From UBA4636 sp963650915 (GTDB lineage Bacteria > Bacillota > Clostridia > Christensenellales > Borkfalkiaceae): DNA of 64,000 bases. The notes under the pieces are model-generated. The model was not told the DNA's origin. It ran no database searches and saw only the letters and a list, made by a program, of their open reading frames with translations. Positions 18,201-24,912 of the stretch are shown here, one piece after another; position 1 is the first letter of the stretch, and every line of letters starts with the position of its first letter. The stretch covers positions 4,266 to 68,265 of the forward strand of contig CAVJMJ010000015.1 in assembly GCA_963650915.1 (NCBI GenBank), read 5' to 3'. The translations under genes were made by a program, and so were the position numbers.

Positions 18201-19180
18201 CCGACGGATACTTCGGCAATTTAAAAGACGATATAACCATAGAAAAAGTAACCTTCCCGTCAACTATGATTGATCTCGGAAAAAATCAAAACAACGGTTT
18301 CGCCATCGTTAAAACATTTGAATCTGTTATCGGAGGCGTTATTGCGGTTAAAGAGAACGTTATCTATACCGACAGCGGAAAAACTCTTTATTACTATCCC
18401 AAACTTAAAACGGACGAATCGCTCGTTATCGACGACCAAGTTACCAAAATAGGCGGGGTAAGCGGAAATATTTATTTGAAAACGTTAACCGTTGGCGCAA
18501 ACGTAACCGAACTTTCGGTCGGTGCGTTCTTGGACTTTACGGCTTTATCAAAGGTAACTTTTAAGGGTAGTCTGAAGGTTATCCCCGAAGACGCTTTCAA
18601 CGGTTGTACCGCACTTACCGATTTTACCTTCCCGCAGGGGCTTGAAGAAATAGGCGAAAGTGCGTTCTATATGTGCGGGCTAAAGAGTTTGCGTATTCCC
18701 GATACGGTTAAAAAAGTCGGAGAAAATGCTTTTAATTGGTCTCAATTAGAAAAAATTTATATCCCCGCGAATTTGGACGACAGTTTCGATACTTCAAAAG
18801 GTGCTACGCAACTTACACTTCAAAAATTAACCGAAATAGTCTATTCGGGTAATATTCCGCTTAAACAACTGTCGTGCTATCAAATTTATAGCGCAATGGG
18901 CGGAACGGTCGGCGTCAACAAAATCGTGGTGACCGAACAAGTATGCGATAATTTCGCCACGGGGAAAAACGCTTACGGCGATTATATCAAATATCCCGCT
19001 AACGGCGTTTATTGCTTGTCAAAAGTTACCTACGTAGGTTCTAATGCGACTTATTCTTATGATGAAGGAAAATTATACTTCGAGGTTACTCAAAACAACG
19101 CTCAAATAACCTTTAATACGCCGGCAAATTATTTTGGTCAGATAAAATACGGCGTAACGCCCTCTAAGTGGTGGCTATAA
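15266..19180 (+). CDS. Giant exported surface protein with BspA-type LRRs
   Basis: This 1304-residue protein starts with a signal anchor (KKKILIIIIAVLAVIGATVGIIVG) and a Gly/Ser/Asp linker encoded by a small tandem DNA repeat. The central 700 residues are predicted beta-rich domains that I cannot name, followed at about 690-790 by two Ig-like modules (VKGESFYLNDEKITAT, YVMGELPTEVLVKVTF). The C-terminal part is BspA-type leucine-rich repeats (IPDNAFSLCSNLQKLVI, IPEDAFNGCTALTDF). No LPXTG or lipobox is visible, so it is probably held by the N-terminal segment. The start is ATG with AAGGAG upstream. A strong terminator follows, so it is a single-gene transcript. Role in adhesion or ligand binding is inferred from the repeats. 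Confidence 0.8.
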   Translation: MKKKILIIIIAVLAVIGATVGIIVGVGGKGGTGDSTGDSTGGSGGSGGSENPPETSYEAEDFTLSVGAEIESLSFKGDGDYSYTAVENAKYYPETMKDILEYGDYKASVKLSVTVKSPDNKTKTSTGNLIFATDAYSSDNLEMKAVVGETVQFEISSLTDQRLAYEIFDSMTELGCDNFSAARFLGLTDDMFHGKDYSDIDEKTNPLPSDSRAESFDFIKYVNGYKNGKLTLTPSQIVVVSEIEEGETIELDRSSYYVTAYERMEYDTFNSLSYDVVSTLRNAISDNVFARTLFEGNSDRFYLGLTKENFGDDFDATDEGVMINRNVIKFSAVIGYKKFSFTLDAGASLAQKYMNISSVEAEKVKIKYDFEGTHSSQTATTKVKFLGQEGTIPAKLESYDNQQYTVSPKDLPVFFADKFSDYVRIESYVVDGSNNSTIPAEVVMPDSVTVTAEDCKAGEFGIEKFALNFIYSDYTTSTTLASLKNKIDNMSSSTFMNDEYNKIYNAFLNLKSSSQTNLITYDNSKCKYYFDKENIVKTKDEPFTYNDCTLTFNEKTYAFNLSFKIEEVYIGWDVISEGENYNNGFPESYYEGDEITIPTDLKIVETYNDNVYATGSSEYKKVYKEFKAEYITGFSTETPTDGRGVHYKITYNGEEKELTSTYSVDSNPVESITLSDGAFDGIYVKGESFYLNDEKITATRQNGRTQTIPVTLDMVSGYDMSYSGSQTITVTYKTATVTASIKVKQVTKIEFYENLPATYVMGELPTEVLVKVTFNDDAEDYDIYELTREQIASAMDTSRTGNFKFSYTFGGVNISQNFTVVENIYFTYTLNENGTAKIYGIMYTKPSDNYYYTVKTLTEVKIPAVITHDGVDYSVNEIAQELFNGKGGIKTIILPDSIQTIPDNAFSLCSNLQKLVISADVDSVGKNILAGSTSVKELVIPSTLKDKLYLLFGTTLTNGKATVPNDLTVTFTEGSLTLPDGYFGNLKDDITIEKVTFPSTMIDLGKNQNNGFAIVKTFESVIGGVIAVKENVIYTDSGKTLYYYPKLKTDESLVIDDQVTKIGGVSGNIYLKTLTVGANVTELSVGAFLDFTALSKVTFKGSLKVIPEDAFNGCTALTDFTFPQGLEEIGESAFYMCGLKSLRIPDTVKKVGENAFNWSQLEKIYIPANLDDSFDTSKGATQLTLQKLTEIVYSGNIPLKQLSCYQIYSAMGGTVGVNKIVVTEQVCDNFATGKNAYGDYIKYPANGVYCLSKVTYVGSNATYSYDEGKLYFEVTQNNAQITFNTPANYFGQIKYGVTPSKWWL

Positions 19181-19249
19181 TTTTAAGTAAACGGACGCTT
19201 TAAAGGTCGCAATATTTGCATAAAGGTTTATAACGCATATCGTGCTTTA

Positions 19250-19279
19250 CCCCGACGGATTTCTTCCGTCGGGGTTTAA
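19250..19279 (+). terminator. Terminator after the second surface protein
   Basis: CCCCGACGGA / TCCGTCGGGG, a 10-bp stem with a 5-base loop, followed by TTTAAAAT. Confidence 0.75.
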
Positions 19280-19313
19280 AATGAAAATAATTTAATAAAA
19301 TTTAAAATAATTG

Positions 19314-19342
19314 TTGTTTACATTTAAAAAATGTGCTACAAT
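19314..19342 (+). promoter_or_regulatory. Promoter upstream of the HAD phosphatase gene
   Basis: TTGTTT, a 17-base spacer and TACAAT. Transcription would start near 19350. Confidence 0.5.
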
Positions 19343-19438
19343 AATGCTACGAAAAATAAAAACGCAAAGTTATGCGGGTTTTAAAGGGTGCTATACGACA
19401 CCGTAAAAAACAAAACCGCCGACTTCGGTAACTTAAAG

Positions 19439-20263
19439 ATGCCTTTATTAACCGATTATTTCAACAAAAACGCCGATAGGCTTAAAAACAAAAAACTGTT
19501 TCTTTTAGATATGGACGGAACGGTGTACAACGGAAACGTGATTTTTCCGTACACCCTCAAGTTTTTGGACGACGTAACGTCAATCGGAGCGAAATACGTT
19601 TTCGTGACCAACAATTCCTCGAAATCGGTGTCCGATTACGTTAAAAAGGTAACAAAAATGGGGATAAAGGCAGACGAAAGTAATTTTTATACTTCGTCGA
19701 TGGCGAGCGTCGCTTTTTTAAAGGAAAACTTCGGCAACTCTCTCATTTACGCCGAAGGAACGAATTCCTTTGTAGAGGAACTGAAAAAAGGCGGGCTTAA
19801 CGTTACCACCGATTACGCGCCCGACGCAAAGGCGATAATTTTGGGTTTCGATACCGAACTCACGTTTGAAAAATTAAGCACGACGAGTAAAATGCTTTGC
19901 ACGACTTCCGCAGAGTATTTTGCAACACACCCGGACTACGTTTGCCCGATAGAATACGGCTTCGTACCCGACCTCGGTTCGATGTGCTTCGGTTTATATA
20001 AGGCTTCGGGTAAAATGCCTCGTGCAATAGGCAAGCCGTCGCCTACCATGCTTTTGACCGCCGTCGAAAAATTCGGCGTAAAAAAAGAGGAAGCCGTCGT
20101 TATCGGCGACAGATTGGATACCGACATTGCGTCGGGGTATAACGCCGAGATAGATTCCGTTTGCGTCCTGTCGGGTGAGGCAACGCTTGACGATGTTTTT
20201 AAGTGCGATAAAAAACCCGACTTCGTATTTGAAAATCTTTCTAAAATAATTTTAAAAAAATAG
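19439..20263 (+). CDS. NagD-like HAD-IIA phosphatase
   Basis: The chain contains the HAD nucleophile motif LFLLDMDGTVYNG, motif II TNNSS, and the late motif VIGDRLDTDI with a preceding Lys in GKPSPTM. These define the NagD/AraL/PGP group (HAD subclass IIA), which dephosphorylates small sugar or polyol phosphates, including glycerol 3-phosphate in some members. It lies just before the GlpA-like redox genes, so glycerol 3-phosphate or a related polyol phosphate is a reasonable but unproven substrate. The start is uncertain: the ATG at 19439 has a weak ribosome-binding site, and an in-frame GTG at 19388 has AAAGG directly abutting it. Confidence 0.82.
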   Translation: MPLLTDYFNKNADRLKNKKLFLLDMDGTVYNGNVIFPYTLKFLDDVTSIGAKYVFVTNNSSKSVSDYVKKVTKMGIKADESNFYTSSMASVAFLKENFGNSLIYAEGTNSFVEELKKGGLNVTTDYAPDAKAIILGFDTELTFEKLSTTSKMLCTTSAEYFATHPDYVCPIEYGFVPDLGSMCFGLYKASGKMPRAIGKPSPTMLLTAVEKFGVKKEEAVVIGDRLDTDIASGYNAEIDSVCVLSGEATLDDVFKCDKKPDFVFENLSKIILKK

Positions 20264-20265
20264 GC

Positions 20266-20292
20266 GATAACAGGCTTATAGACGGCTTTTTA
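20266..20292 (+). repeat. GATAACGGGCTTATAG dispersed repeat, copy 7
   Basis: GATAACAGGCTTATAG, then ACGG, then CTTTTTATC. It starts 3 bases after the stop of the HAD gene and is sense to it. The flanking GCGATA / TATCGC pair makes the whole copy a hairpin that could act as a terminator. Confidence 0.7.
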
Positions 20293-20323
20293 TCGCTAAA
20301 CAGGAAAAAATAAAGGGATTATT

Positions 20324-21754
20324 ATGTTCGATGTAATCGTTATCGGCGGAGGAGTTGTCGGCGCAAGCGTCCTTCGCGAACTTTGTAAGTACAATTTAAA
20401 AACCTGCCTTTTGGAAAAGGAAAGCGACGTTTGCCTCGGCGCAAGTCGTGCAAATTCCGGCGTGGTACACGCAGGCTTCGACGCAAAAGAAGGATCGAAT
20501 AAAGCGAAATTCAACGTTTCGGGAAACCGAATGATGGAAGGGCTTTGCCGTGAACTCGGCGTAAAATACAAGAAAAACGGGTCACTCGTCGTGGCTTTTT
20601 CGGACGAAGATTTAAAAACTTTGGAAGAACTTAAAAAGCGCGGTGAGGCTAACGGGGTTAAAGAACTCGAAATTATTTCAAAAGAAGAATTAAAAGAGTT
20701 GGAACCCAACGTTTCGGACAAGGCTTTAGGGGCTTTATACGCAAAAACGGGCGGAATCGTTTGCCCGTACGAACTTACAATATCGCTTATAGGCAACGCT
20801 ATGGATAACGGTGCCGAACTTTTTTTGGATTACGAAGTAGTGTCTTCCGAAAAAACGCAAAACGGCTTTATCGTCCGTGCAAAAGACGGCAGAGAAGTCG
20901 AAGGCAAAATCGTAGTCAACTGCGCCGGGTTATACAGCGGAAAAATTGCCGAACTTTTCGGCGACGACGGCATAAAAATAGGGGCGAGAAAGGGCGAATA
21001 TATTTTGCTCGACAGAGAAAGTGCGGGTTTCGTTACGAGAACGCTTTTCTTTACCCCCACGAAACTCGGCAAAGGGGTACTCGTTTTGCCGACGGTAGAC
21101 AATAATATTTTGTTGGGACCTACCGCCGAAGAAATAGAGGACGACGATACCGAAACCACCCAAACGGGGTTAAAATGGGTTACCGAAAAGGCAAAACAAA
21201 TGTGCAACGACATACCTTTTTATAACACCATAACTTCATTTGCGGGTATTCGCGCCTATTCGAAAACGCATGATTTTATTATAGAAGAAAGCAAAGTTTG
21301 CCATAATCTTATTAACGTTGCGGGGATAGAATCCCCCGGTCTTACGAGTGCGCCCGCAATAGGCGATTACGTCGTTAACGGGCTTATAGCCAAACTTTTG
21401 CCACTTGTAAAAAAGGAAAATTTCAATCCTTACCGCAAACCCGATTACTTTTTCAAAAATCTTACGGACGAAGAAAAGAACGCTTTGATTAAAAAAGATC
21501 CTTCCTACGGCAGAATAATTTGCCGTTGCGAACAAATTACCGAAGGCGAAATAATTCGGGCTTGTACCGAAAACCCCAAAGCCACCACCGTCGACGGTGT
21601 AAAACGCCGTACGAGGGCGGGCATGGGCAGATGCCAAGGCGGTTTTTGTCAGCCTTACGTTTTGGAAATCATTTCAAAATGTTCGGGCATCGCTTACGAC
21701 AAGGTAACTAAATCGGGAAAAGGCTCGACTCTTTTGGAGGGTATTACCAAATGA
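20324..21754 (+). CDS. GlpA-like FAD-dependent oxidoreductase with C-terminal BFD [2Fe-2S] domain
   Basis: This 476-residue protein opens with the FAD-binding motif VIGGGVVGAS and the DAO-family segment RANSGVVHAGFD typical of anaerobic glycerol-3-phosphate dehydrogenase GlpA and related dehydrogenases. The last 90 residues are a bacterioferritin-associated ferredoxin-like domain with CRCEQITEGEI and RCQGGFC, giving four cysteines for a [2Fe-2S] cluster. It overlaps the next gene by four bases (ATGA), so the two are translationally coupled. With the following reductase and DUF1667 gene it forms the common clostridial three-gene set analogous to GlpABC. No glycerol kinase is in the window, so the substrate is not certain. 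VNGLIAKLLP is encoded by a copy of the dispersed repeat. Confidence 0.85.
   Translation: MFDVIVIGGGVVGASVLRELCKYNLKTCLLEKESDVCLGASRANSGVVHAGFDAKEGSNKAKFNVSGNRMMEGLCRELGVKYKKNGSLVVAFSDEDLKTLEELKKRGEANGVKELEIISKEELKELEPNVSDKALGALYAKTGGIVCPYELTISLIGNAMDNGAELFLDYEVVSSEKTQNGFIVRAKDGREVEGKIVVNCAGLYSGKIAELFGDDGIKIGARKGEYILLDRESAGFVTRTLFFTPTKLGKGVLVLPTVDNNILLGPTAEEIEDDDTETTQTGLKWVTEKAKQMCNDIPFYNTITSFAGIRAYSKTHDFIIEESKVCHNLINVAGIESPGLTSAPAIGDYVVNGLIAKLLPLVKKENFNPYRKPDYFFKNLTDEEKNALIKKDPSYGRIICRCEQITEGEIIRACTENPKATTVDGVKRRTRAGMGRCQGGFCQPYVLEIISKCSGIAYDKVTKSGKGSTLLEGITK
21374..21400 (+). repeat. Dispersed repeat, copy 8, inside the GlpA-like gene
   Basis: GTTAACGGGCTTATAG, then CCAA, then ACTTTTG. It is sense to the gene and read as VNGLIAKLL. 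Confidence 0.65.
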
Positions 21755-22995
21755 AACACGATATAGTAATAATAGGCGGAGGTCCCGCGGGGCTTGCCGC
21801 GGCGGTTTCGGCTTACGATAACGGTGCGAAAGACGTAGTTATTTTGGAACGAGGAGAGGAACTCGGCGGAATACTCAATCAATGTATTCACAACGGCTTC
21901 GGGCTTACTCGGTTTAAAGAAAGTTTATCCGGGCCCGAATACGCCGAAAGATTCGTTAACGAAGTCAAAAAACGCAATATAAAATATTACCTCGAAACCA
22001 CCGTTTTGGAACTTAATAAAAATAAAGTCGTAAAAGCGGTCAATCCGACCTTCGGTTTTTTCGAAATAGAAGCAAAATCGGTAATCCTTGCGATGGGTTG
22101 CAGGGAAAGAAGCCGTGGCGCGCTTAATGTCGCAGGGACTCGCCCCGCAGGTATTTATTCGGCGGGTACGGCTCAAAAGTACGTAAATATAAAGGGGTAT
22201 CTTCCCGGGAAAGAAGTCGTTATTTTGGGTTCGGGCGATATAGGCTTAATCATGGCAAGGCGTATGACGCTCGAGGGCGCAAAAGTCCACGCCGTGTGCG
22301 AAATCATGCCTTATTCGAGCGGGCTTAAACGAAACATCGTTCAATGCCTCGACGATTTCGGCATTCCCCTTTATTTAAATCATACGATAACCCGCATCGA
22401 GGGTGAAAACAGAGTTACGGGCGTAACTGTTTCCGAGGTCGACAAAAACAAAATGCCGATAGAAGGCACCGAAATGCACTTTAACTGCGACACCGTTTTG
22501 TTTTCGGTAGGTCTTATCCCCGAAAACGAACTTACGAAATCTTGCGGAATAGCCCTTTCGCCGAGAACGAGAGGCGCCGTCGTCAGTCAAATGAGGGAAA
22601 CTTCGGAAAGCGGAATTTTTGCCTGCGGTAACGTTTTGCAAGTTCACGACCTCGTCGATTTCGTTTCCGAGGAATCGGAAATCGCCGGTAAATTCGCCGC
22701 CGAATACGTTATAGGCGGAGAAAAGACGCACGATTATATCGACACCGTTCAAGGCGACAACGTAAGCTACGTTTTACCTCAAAAAATAGATAAAAACGCT
22801 TCGGGAAACGTAAAACTCTTTTTCAGAGTAAAAGATACCTTTAAAAATTGCACGATTCGTGTAAAGTCGGGCGACAGCGTAATTATGGAAAGAAAGAAAA
22901 AAATAGCCGTCCCCGGCGAAATGGAAACATTACTGCTTACCGAGGACAAGGTCAAAAATCTTACCTCGCCCGTTTTCGTGGAACTTACCGTTTAA
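21751..22995 (+). CDS. FAD/NAD(P)-dependent oxidoreductase, GlpB-like partner
   Basis: This 414-residue flavoprotein has an N-terminal FAD-binding GGGPAGLAAAVSA, a conserved MGCRERSRG segment, a second dinucleotide-binding VILGSGDIGLIMARRM at about 150, and a C-terminal IFACGN motif. These are features of the pyridine nucleotide-disulfide oxidoreductase family without a redox-active CxxC. It probably passes electrons between the GlpA-like dehydrogenase and NAD(P) or a carrier. It starts inside the stop of the upstream gene and is followed 12 bases later by the DUF1667 gene. Confidence 0.85.
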   Translation: MKHDIVIIGGGPAGLAAAVSAYDNGAKDVVILERGEELGGILNQCIHNGFGLTRFKESLSGPEYAERFVNEVKKRNIKYYLETTVLELNKNKVVKAVNPTFGFFEIEAKSVILAMGCRERSRGALNVAGTRPAGIYSAGTAQKYVNIKGYLPGKEVVILGSGDIGLIMARRMTLEGAKVHAVCEIMPYSSGLKRNIVQCLDDFGIPLYLNHTITRIEGENRVTGVTVSEVDKNKMPIEGTEMHFNCDTVLFSVGLIPENELTKSCGIALSPRTRGAVVSQMRETSESGIFACGNVLQVHDLVDFVSEESEIAGKFAAEYVIGGEKTHDYIDTVQGDNVSYVLPQKIDKNASGNVKLFFRVKDTFKNCTIRVKSGDSVIMERKKKIAVPGEMETLLLTEDKVKNLTSPVFVELTV

Positions 22996-23007
22996 GGAGG
23001 GCATAGT

Positions 23008-23358
23008 ATGGAAATTAAAAATTTAACTTGCGTCGAATGCCCTATGGGTTGTCAGATAGAAGCAGGCGTCGAAAACGGAGTCGCCGTGTACGTTAAAGGC
23101 AATTCCTGTCCGCGCGGAAAACTTTACGCCCAAACCGAAGTAGTTCGCCCCATGCGCGTTTTAACGAGTTCGGTTAAATGCATCGGCGGAAAAATGCTTC
23201 CCGTAAAAACGGATAAACCCGTGCCGAGAGATATGATGCTTACTTTAATGAAAACGGTAAACGCCTGTCATCCCGCTCTTCCCAAAAAAACGGGGGACGT
23301 AGTAATAGAAAACATTTATGAAGGCATAAACCTTATCGCCACCAAAACGATCGACTAA
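23008..23358 (+). CDS. DUF1667 cysteine-rich protein, third gene of the GlpA-like operon
   Basis: A 116-residue protein with CVECPMGC near the N-terminus and a further CPRGKLYA, matching DUF1667, which usually follows a GlpA-like/FAD-reductase pair in Clostridia. The cysteines suggest an iron-sulfur or metal site and a role as a small electron-transfer subunit, by analogy with GlpC. The start is ATG with AAGGAGG, an ideal site. The stop codon lies in the first of three 18-base imperfect repeats. Confidence 0.85.
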   Translation: MEIKNLTCVECPMGCQIEAGVENGVAVYVKGNSCPRGKLYAQTEVVRPMRVLTSSVKCIGGKMLPVKTDKPVPRDMMLTLMKTVNACHPALPKKTGDVVIENIYEGINLIATKTID

Positions 23359-23405
23359 TTCAAAACTGTCGAATAACTTAAAATAATCGAATAACGGACT
23401 TATAG
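23351..23405. repeat. 18-bp tandem repeat spanning the DUF1667 stop codon
   Basis: Units TCGACTAATTCAAAACTG, TCGAATAACTTAAAATAA and TCGAATAACGGACTTATAG. The first contains the stop codon. The third merges into dispersed-repeat copy 9. Confidence 0.6.
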
Positions 23406-23416
23406 CCTCACTTTTA
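23389..23416 (+). repeat. GATAACGGGCTTATAG dispersed repeat, copy 9
   Basis: GAATAACGGACTTATAG, then CCTC, then ACTTTTA. It lies 31 bases after the DUF1667 stop and is sense to it. Confidence 0.65.
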
Positions 23417-23430
23417 ATTAAAAAACATAT

Positions 23431-23467
23431 AAAAATTCCCGCTACTATATTAGTAACGGGAATTTTT
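23431..23467 (+). terminator. Terminator of the GlpA-like operon
   Basis: AAATTCCCG-C-TACTA / TAGTA-A-CGGGAATTT, a 14-bp stem with one internal mismatch, followed by T residues. Confidence 0.75.
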
Positions 23468-23521
23468 ATCGCTATAAGATTATCGTTATATATTACCGCT
23501 AAACGATCAAACGATTATGCT

Positions 23522-23725
23522 TTATTTATTATGGTATTCCTCGAAAAGGTCGTTCGGGGTGCATTCCAAAATATCGCAAATAGCCTTTAAGTTTTCAAAC
23601 TTAATACCGCTCGTTTGATTGTTTATGATTTTGTTGAAGTTTTGGTAACTTAAACCGAGTTGTATATAAAGCCAATACTTCGTTTTGCCTTTTTCTTTTA
23701 AAATTTCAAGTATTCTTAAATGCAT
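23522..23725 (-). CDS. XRE-family (Cro/CI-type) transcriptional regulator
   Basis: A 67-residue single-domain helix-turn-helix protein. LRILEILKEKGKTKYWLYIQLGLSYQNFNKIIN and LKAICDILECTPNDLFEEY match the Cro/CI fold with almost no extra sequence. A modest GTAGG ribosome-binding site precedes the ATG. It faces a consensus plus-strand promoter at 23774-23803, and its own -10 (TATAAT on the minus strand at about 23755) lies only some 15 bases from that promoter's -35, so one operator could control both. Small regulators of this type often govern themselves and a divergent partner; here the divergent transcript has no recognisable gene. Confidence 0.82.
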   Translation of the reverse strand: MHLRILEILKEKGKTKYWLYIQLGLSYQNFNKIINNQTSGIKFENLKAICDILECTPNDLFEEYHNK

Positions 23726-23773
23726 ATCTAACCTACACGATATATATTTTCTACATTATATATTAAAAAACGC

Positions 23774-23803
23774 TTGACAGAATAGACGCACAGATTATAT
23801 AAT
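23774..23803 (+). promoter_or_regulatory. Strong promoter divergent from the XRE gene
   Basis: TTGACA, an 18-base spacer and TATAAT. The palindrome TGTATACA follows the -10 at 23803-23810 and could be part of an operator. Confidence 0.75.
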
Positions 23804-23809
23804 GTATAC

Positions 23810-23928
23810 AATAGATATAACAAAAGTAGTTTTTGGAGGTAAAAACTTTTAACGCACATAATTTTATACCTAAAGTAGATCAATCATTGCCGAAACGGAC
23901 GGGAAACCGCCCGTTTCGGCATTTTTGC
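23810..23928 (+). ncRNA. Candidate short transcript (about 115 nt) between promoter and terminator
   Basis: A consensus promoter and a strong terminator bracket about 115 bases with no acceptable reading frame. A GGAGG lies at 23835-23839, but no ATG, GTG or TTG follows at the right distance. It is either a small RNA or the scar of a deleted small gene that was controlled by the adjoining XRE regulator. Confidence 0.45.
23889..23928 (+). terminator. Strong terminator of the short transcript
   Basis: A 14-bp stem, GCCGAAACGGACGG / CCGCCCGTTTCGGC with one mismatch, a GAAA tetraloop and a following ATTTTTG. Confidence 0.85.
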
Positions 23929-24197
23929 GTTTTTTTCTTTACATAAAAATATTTTCCGTCAAAAAAAGATTTTTACGGAAAAAAGTATCGTTAAAAGATT
24001 TTTGCGACAAAATTTTTGTCGGTCGGCGTGCCGAATATTTTATTGACGGCGATTTTACAAAATATTTAAAACCCGTTTTTATAAAATTTGGGGGCAAAAA
24101 AGTCGTTGTGGCGACGGGTAAAAATTATCAATATTTTGATTTGTGTAAAATTTTTTAAAAATATTTCGGCAAAATGCAAACGAAAAGGCTTTCATTA

Positions 24198-24206
24198 TGG
24201 TATAAT
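24198..24206 (+). promoter_or_regulatory. Extended -10 promoter of the sigma factor operon
   Basis: TGGTATAAT is an extended -10; no good -35 is seen. A leader of about 110 bases follows, with a GGAGGAGG at 24218-24225 that is not linked to any start codon. Confidence 0.5.
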
Positions 24207-24321
24207 ATATGAAAAACGGAGGAGGACGCTTCCGACAGGTTTTTCGAACCGACGTAGTTTTTACGGCGGGGCAGGTTGTCAGGCGCATTTTGGGTATGTT
24301 GATACGTCCGCAAAACAGGCT

Positions 24322-24912
24322 ATGAACGACAAAATAAACGGTCACGACATAGACCTATATCTAACTGAAATGCGTAACGGTGACCAAAGTGCCATGGAAA
24401 GGCTTTACGATTGCGTTCACAAACCGTTATTTGCATTATGCTACGGATATTTCCACAACGTAAACGACAGCGAAGACGTTTTGCAGGAAGCCTTTATGAC
24501 CATCAAAAGGGAGATCGGCAAATATAAAGGTTCGAGCGGTTTTAACTGGGTTTATACGATAACTAAAAATCTTTGTTTAAAAGCTCTGAGAAGGGATGCC
24601 CGCACGCAATCCGTCGATTTCACCGACACAGTTTCCGTCGATAAGTATTACGGCTCCGACGCGGTAGCCGAAACCAACGCTTTCGACGAGTCGGGCATTA
24701 TAAGGCTATCGAGGGAAGTTTTAAACGATAACGAATACGAAATTCTTGTTTTTCACGCGGTTTACGGCATACCGTTCAAAGAAATAGCCGCAATGACTAA
24801 AAAAATAGAAGCCACCGTAAGATGGCAATACCATAACGCAATTATCAAAGTCAGAAAAGAATACGAGAAATCGGAAAATAACACGAAAGGAGGTACGGCA
24901 AATGAAGAATAA
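24322..24912 (+). CDS. ECF-type RNA polymerase sigma factor
   Basis: This 196-residue protein has sigma region 2 (YDCVHKPLFALCYGYFHNVNDSEDVLQEAF...) at about 25-95 and region 4 (LNDNEYEILVFHAVYGIPFKEIAAMTKKIEATVRWQYHNAIIK) at about 130-175, with nothing else. It would direct polymerase to a small regulon when released from its anti-sigma partner. The ATG at 24322 has a poor ribosome-binding site, but the longer frame upstream has no family content and no start. The gene overlaps the next by 11 bases, so the two are coupled. Confidence 0.85.
   Translation: MNDKINGHDIDLYLTEMRNGDQSAMERLYDCVHKPLFALCYGYFHNVNDSEDVLQEAFMTIKREIGKYKGSSGFNWVYTITKNLCLKALRRDARTQSVDFTDTVSVDKYYGSDAVAETNAFDESGIIRLSREVLNDNEYEILVFHAVYGIPFKEIAAMTKKIEATVRWQYHNAIIKVRKEYEKSENNTKGGTANEE

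Noticed and set aside
23925..24158. 77-codon ORF after the short transcript's terminator
   Set aside because: It begins with TTG inside the terminator tail, has no ribosome-binding site, and is encoded by AAAAAGATTTTT-like low-complexity sequence.
24088..24321. Longer N-terminus for the sigma factor
   Set aside because: The added 78 residues lie across the promoter at 24201 and show no sigma-factor content.
24209..24324. 37-codon leader ORF ending in ATGA overlap with the sigma factor start
   Set aside because: Its ATG lies only three bases after the -10 hexamer, before the expected transcription start, so it would not be on the message.
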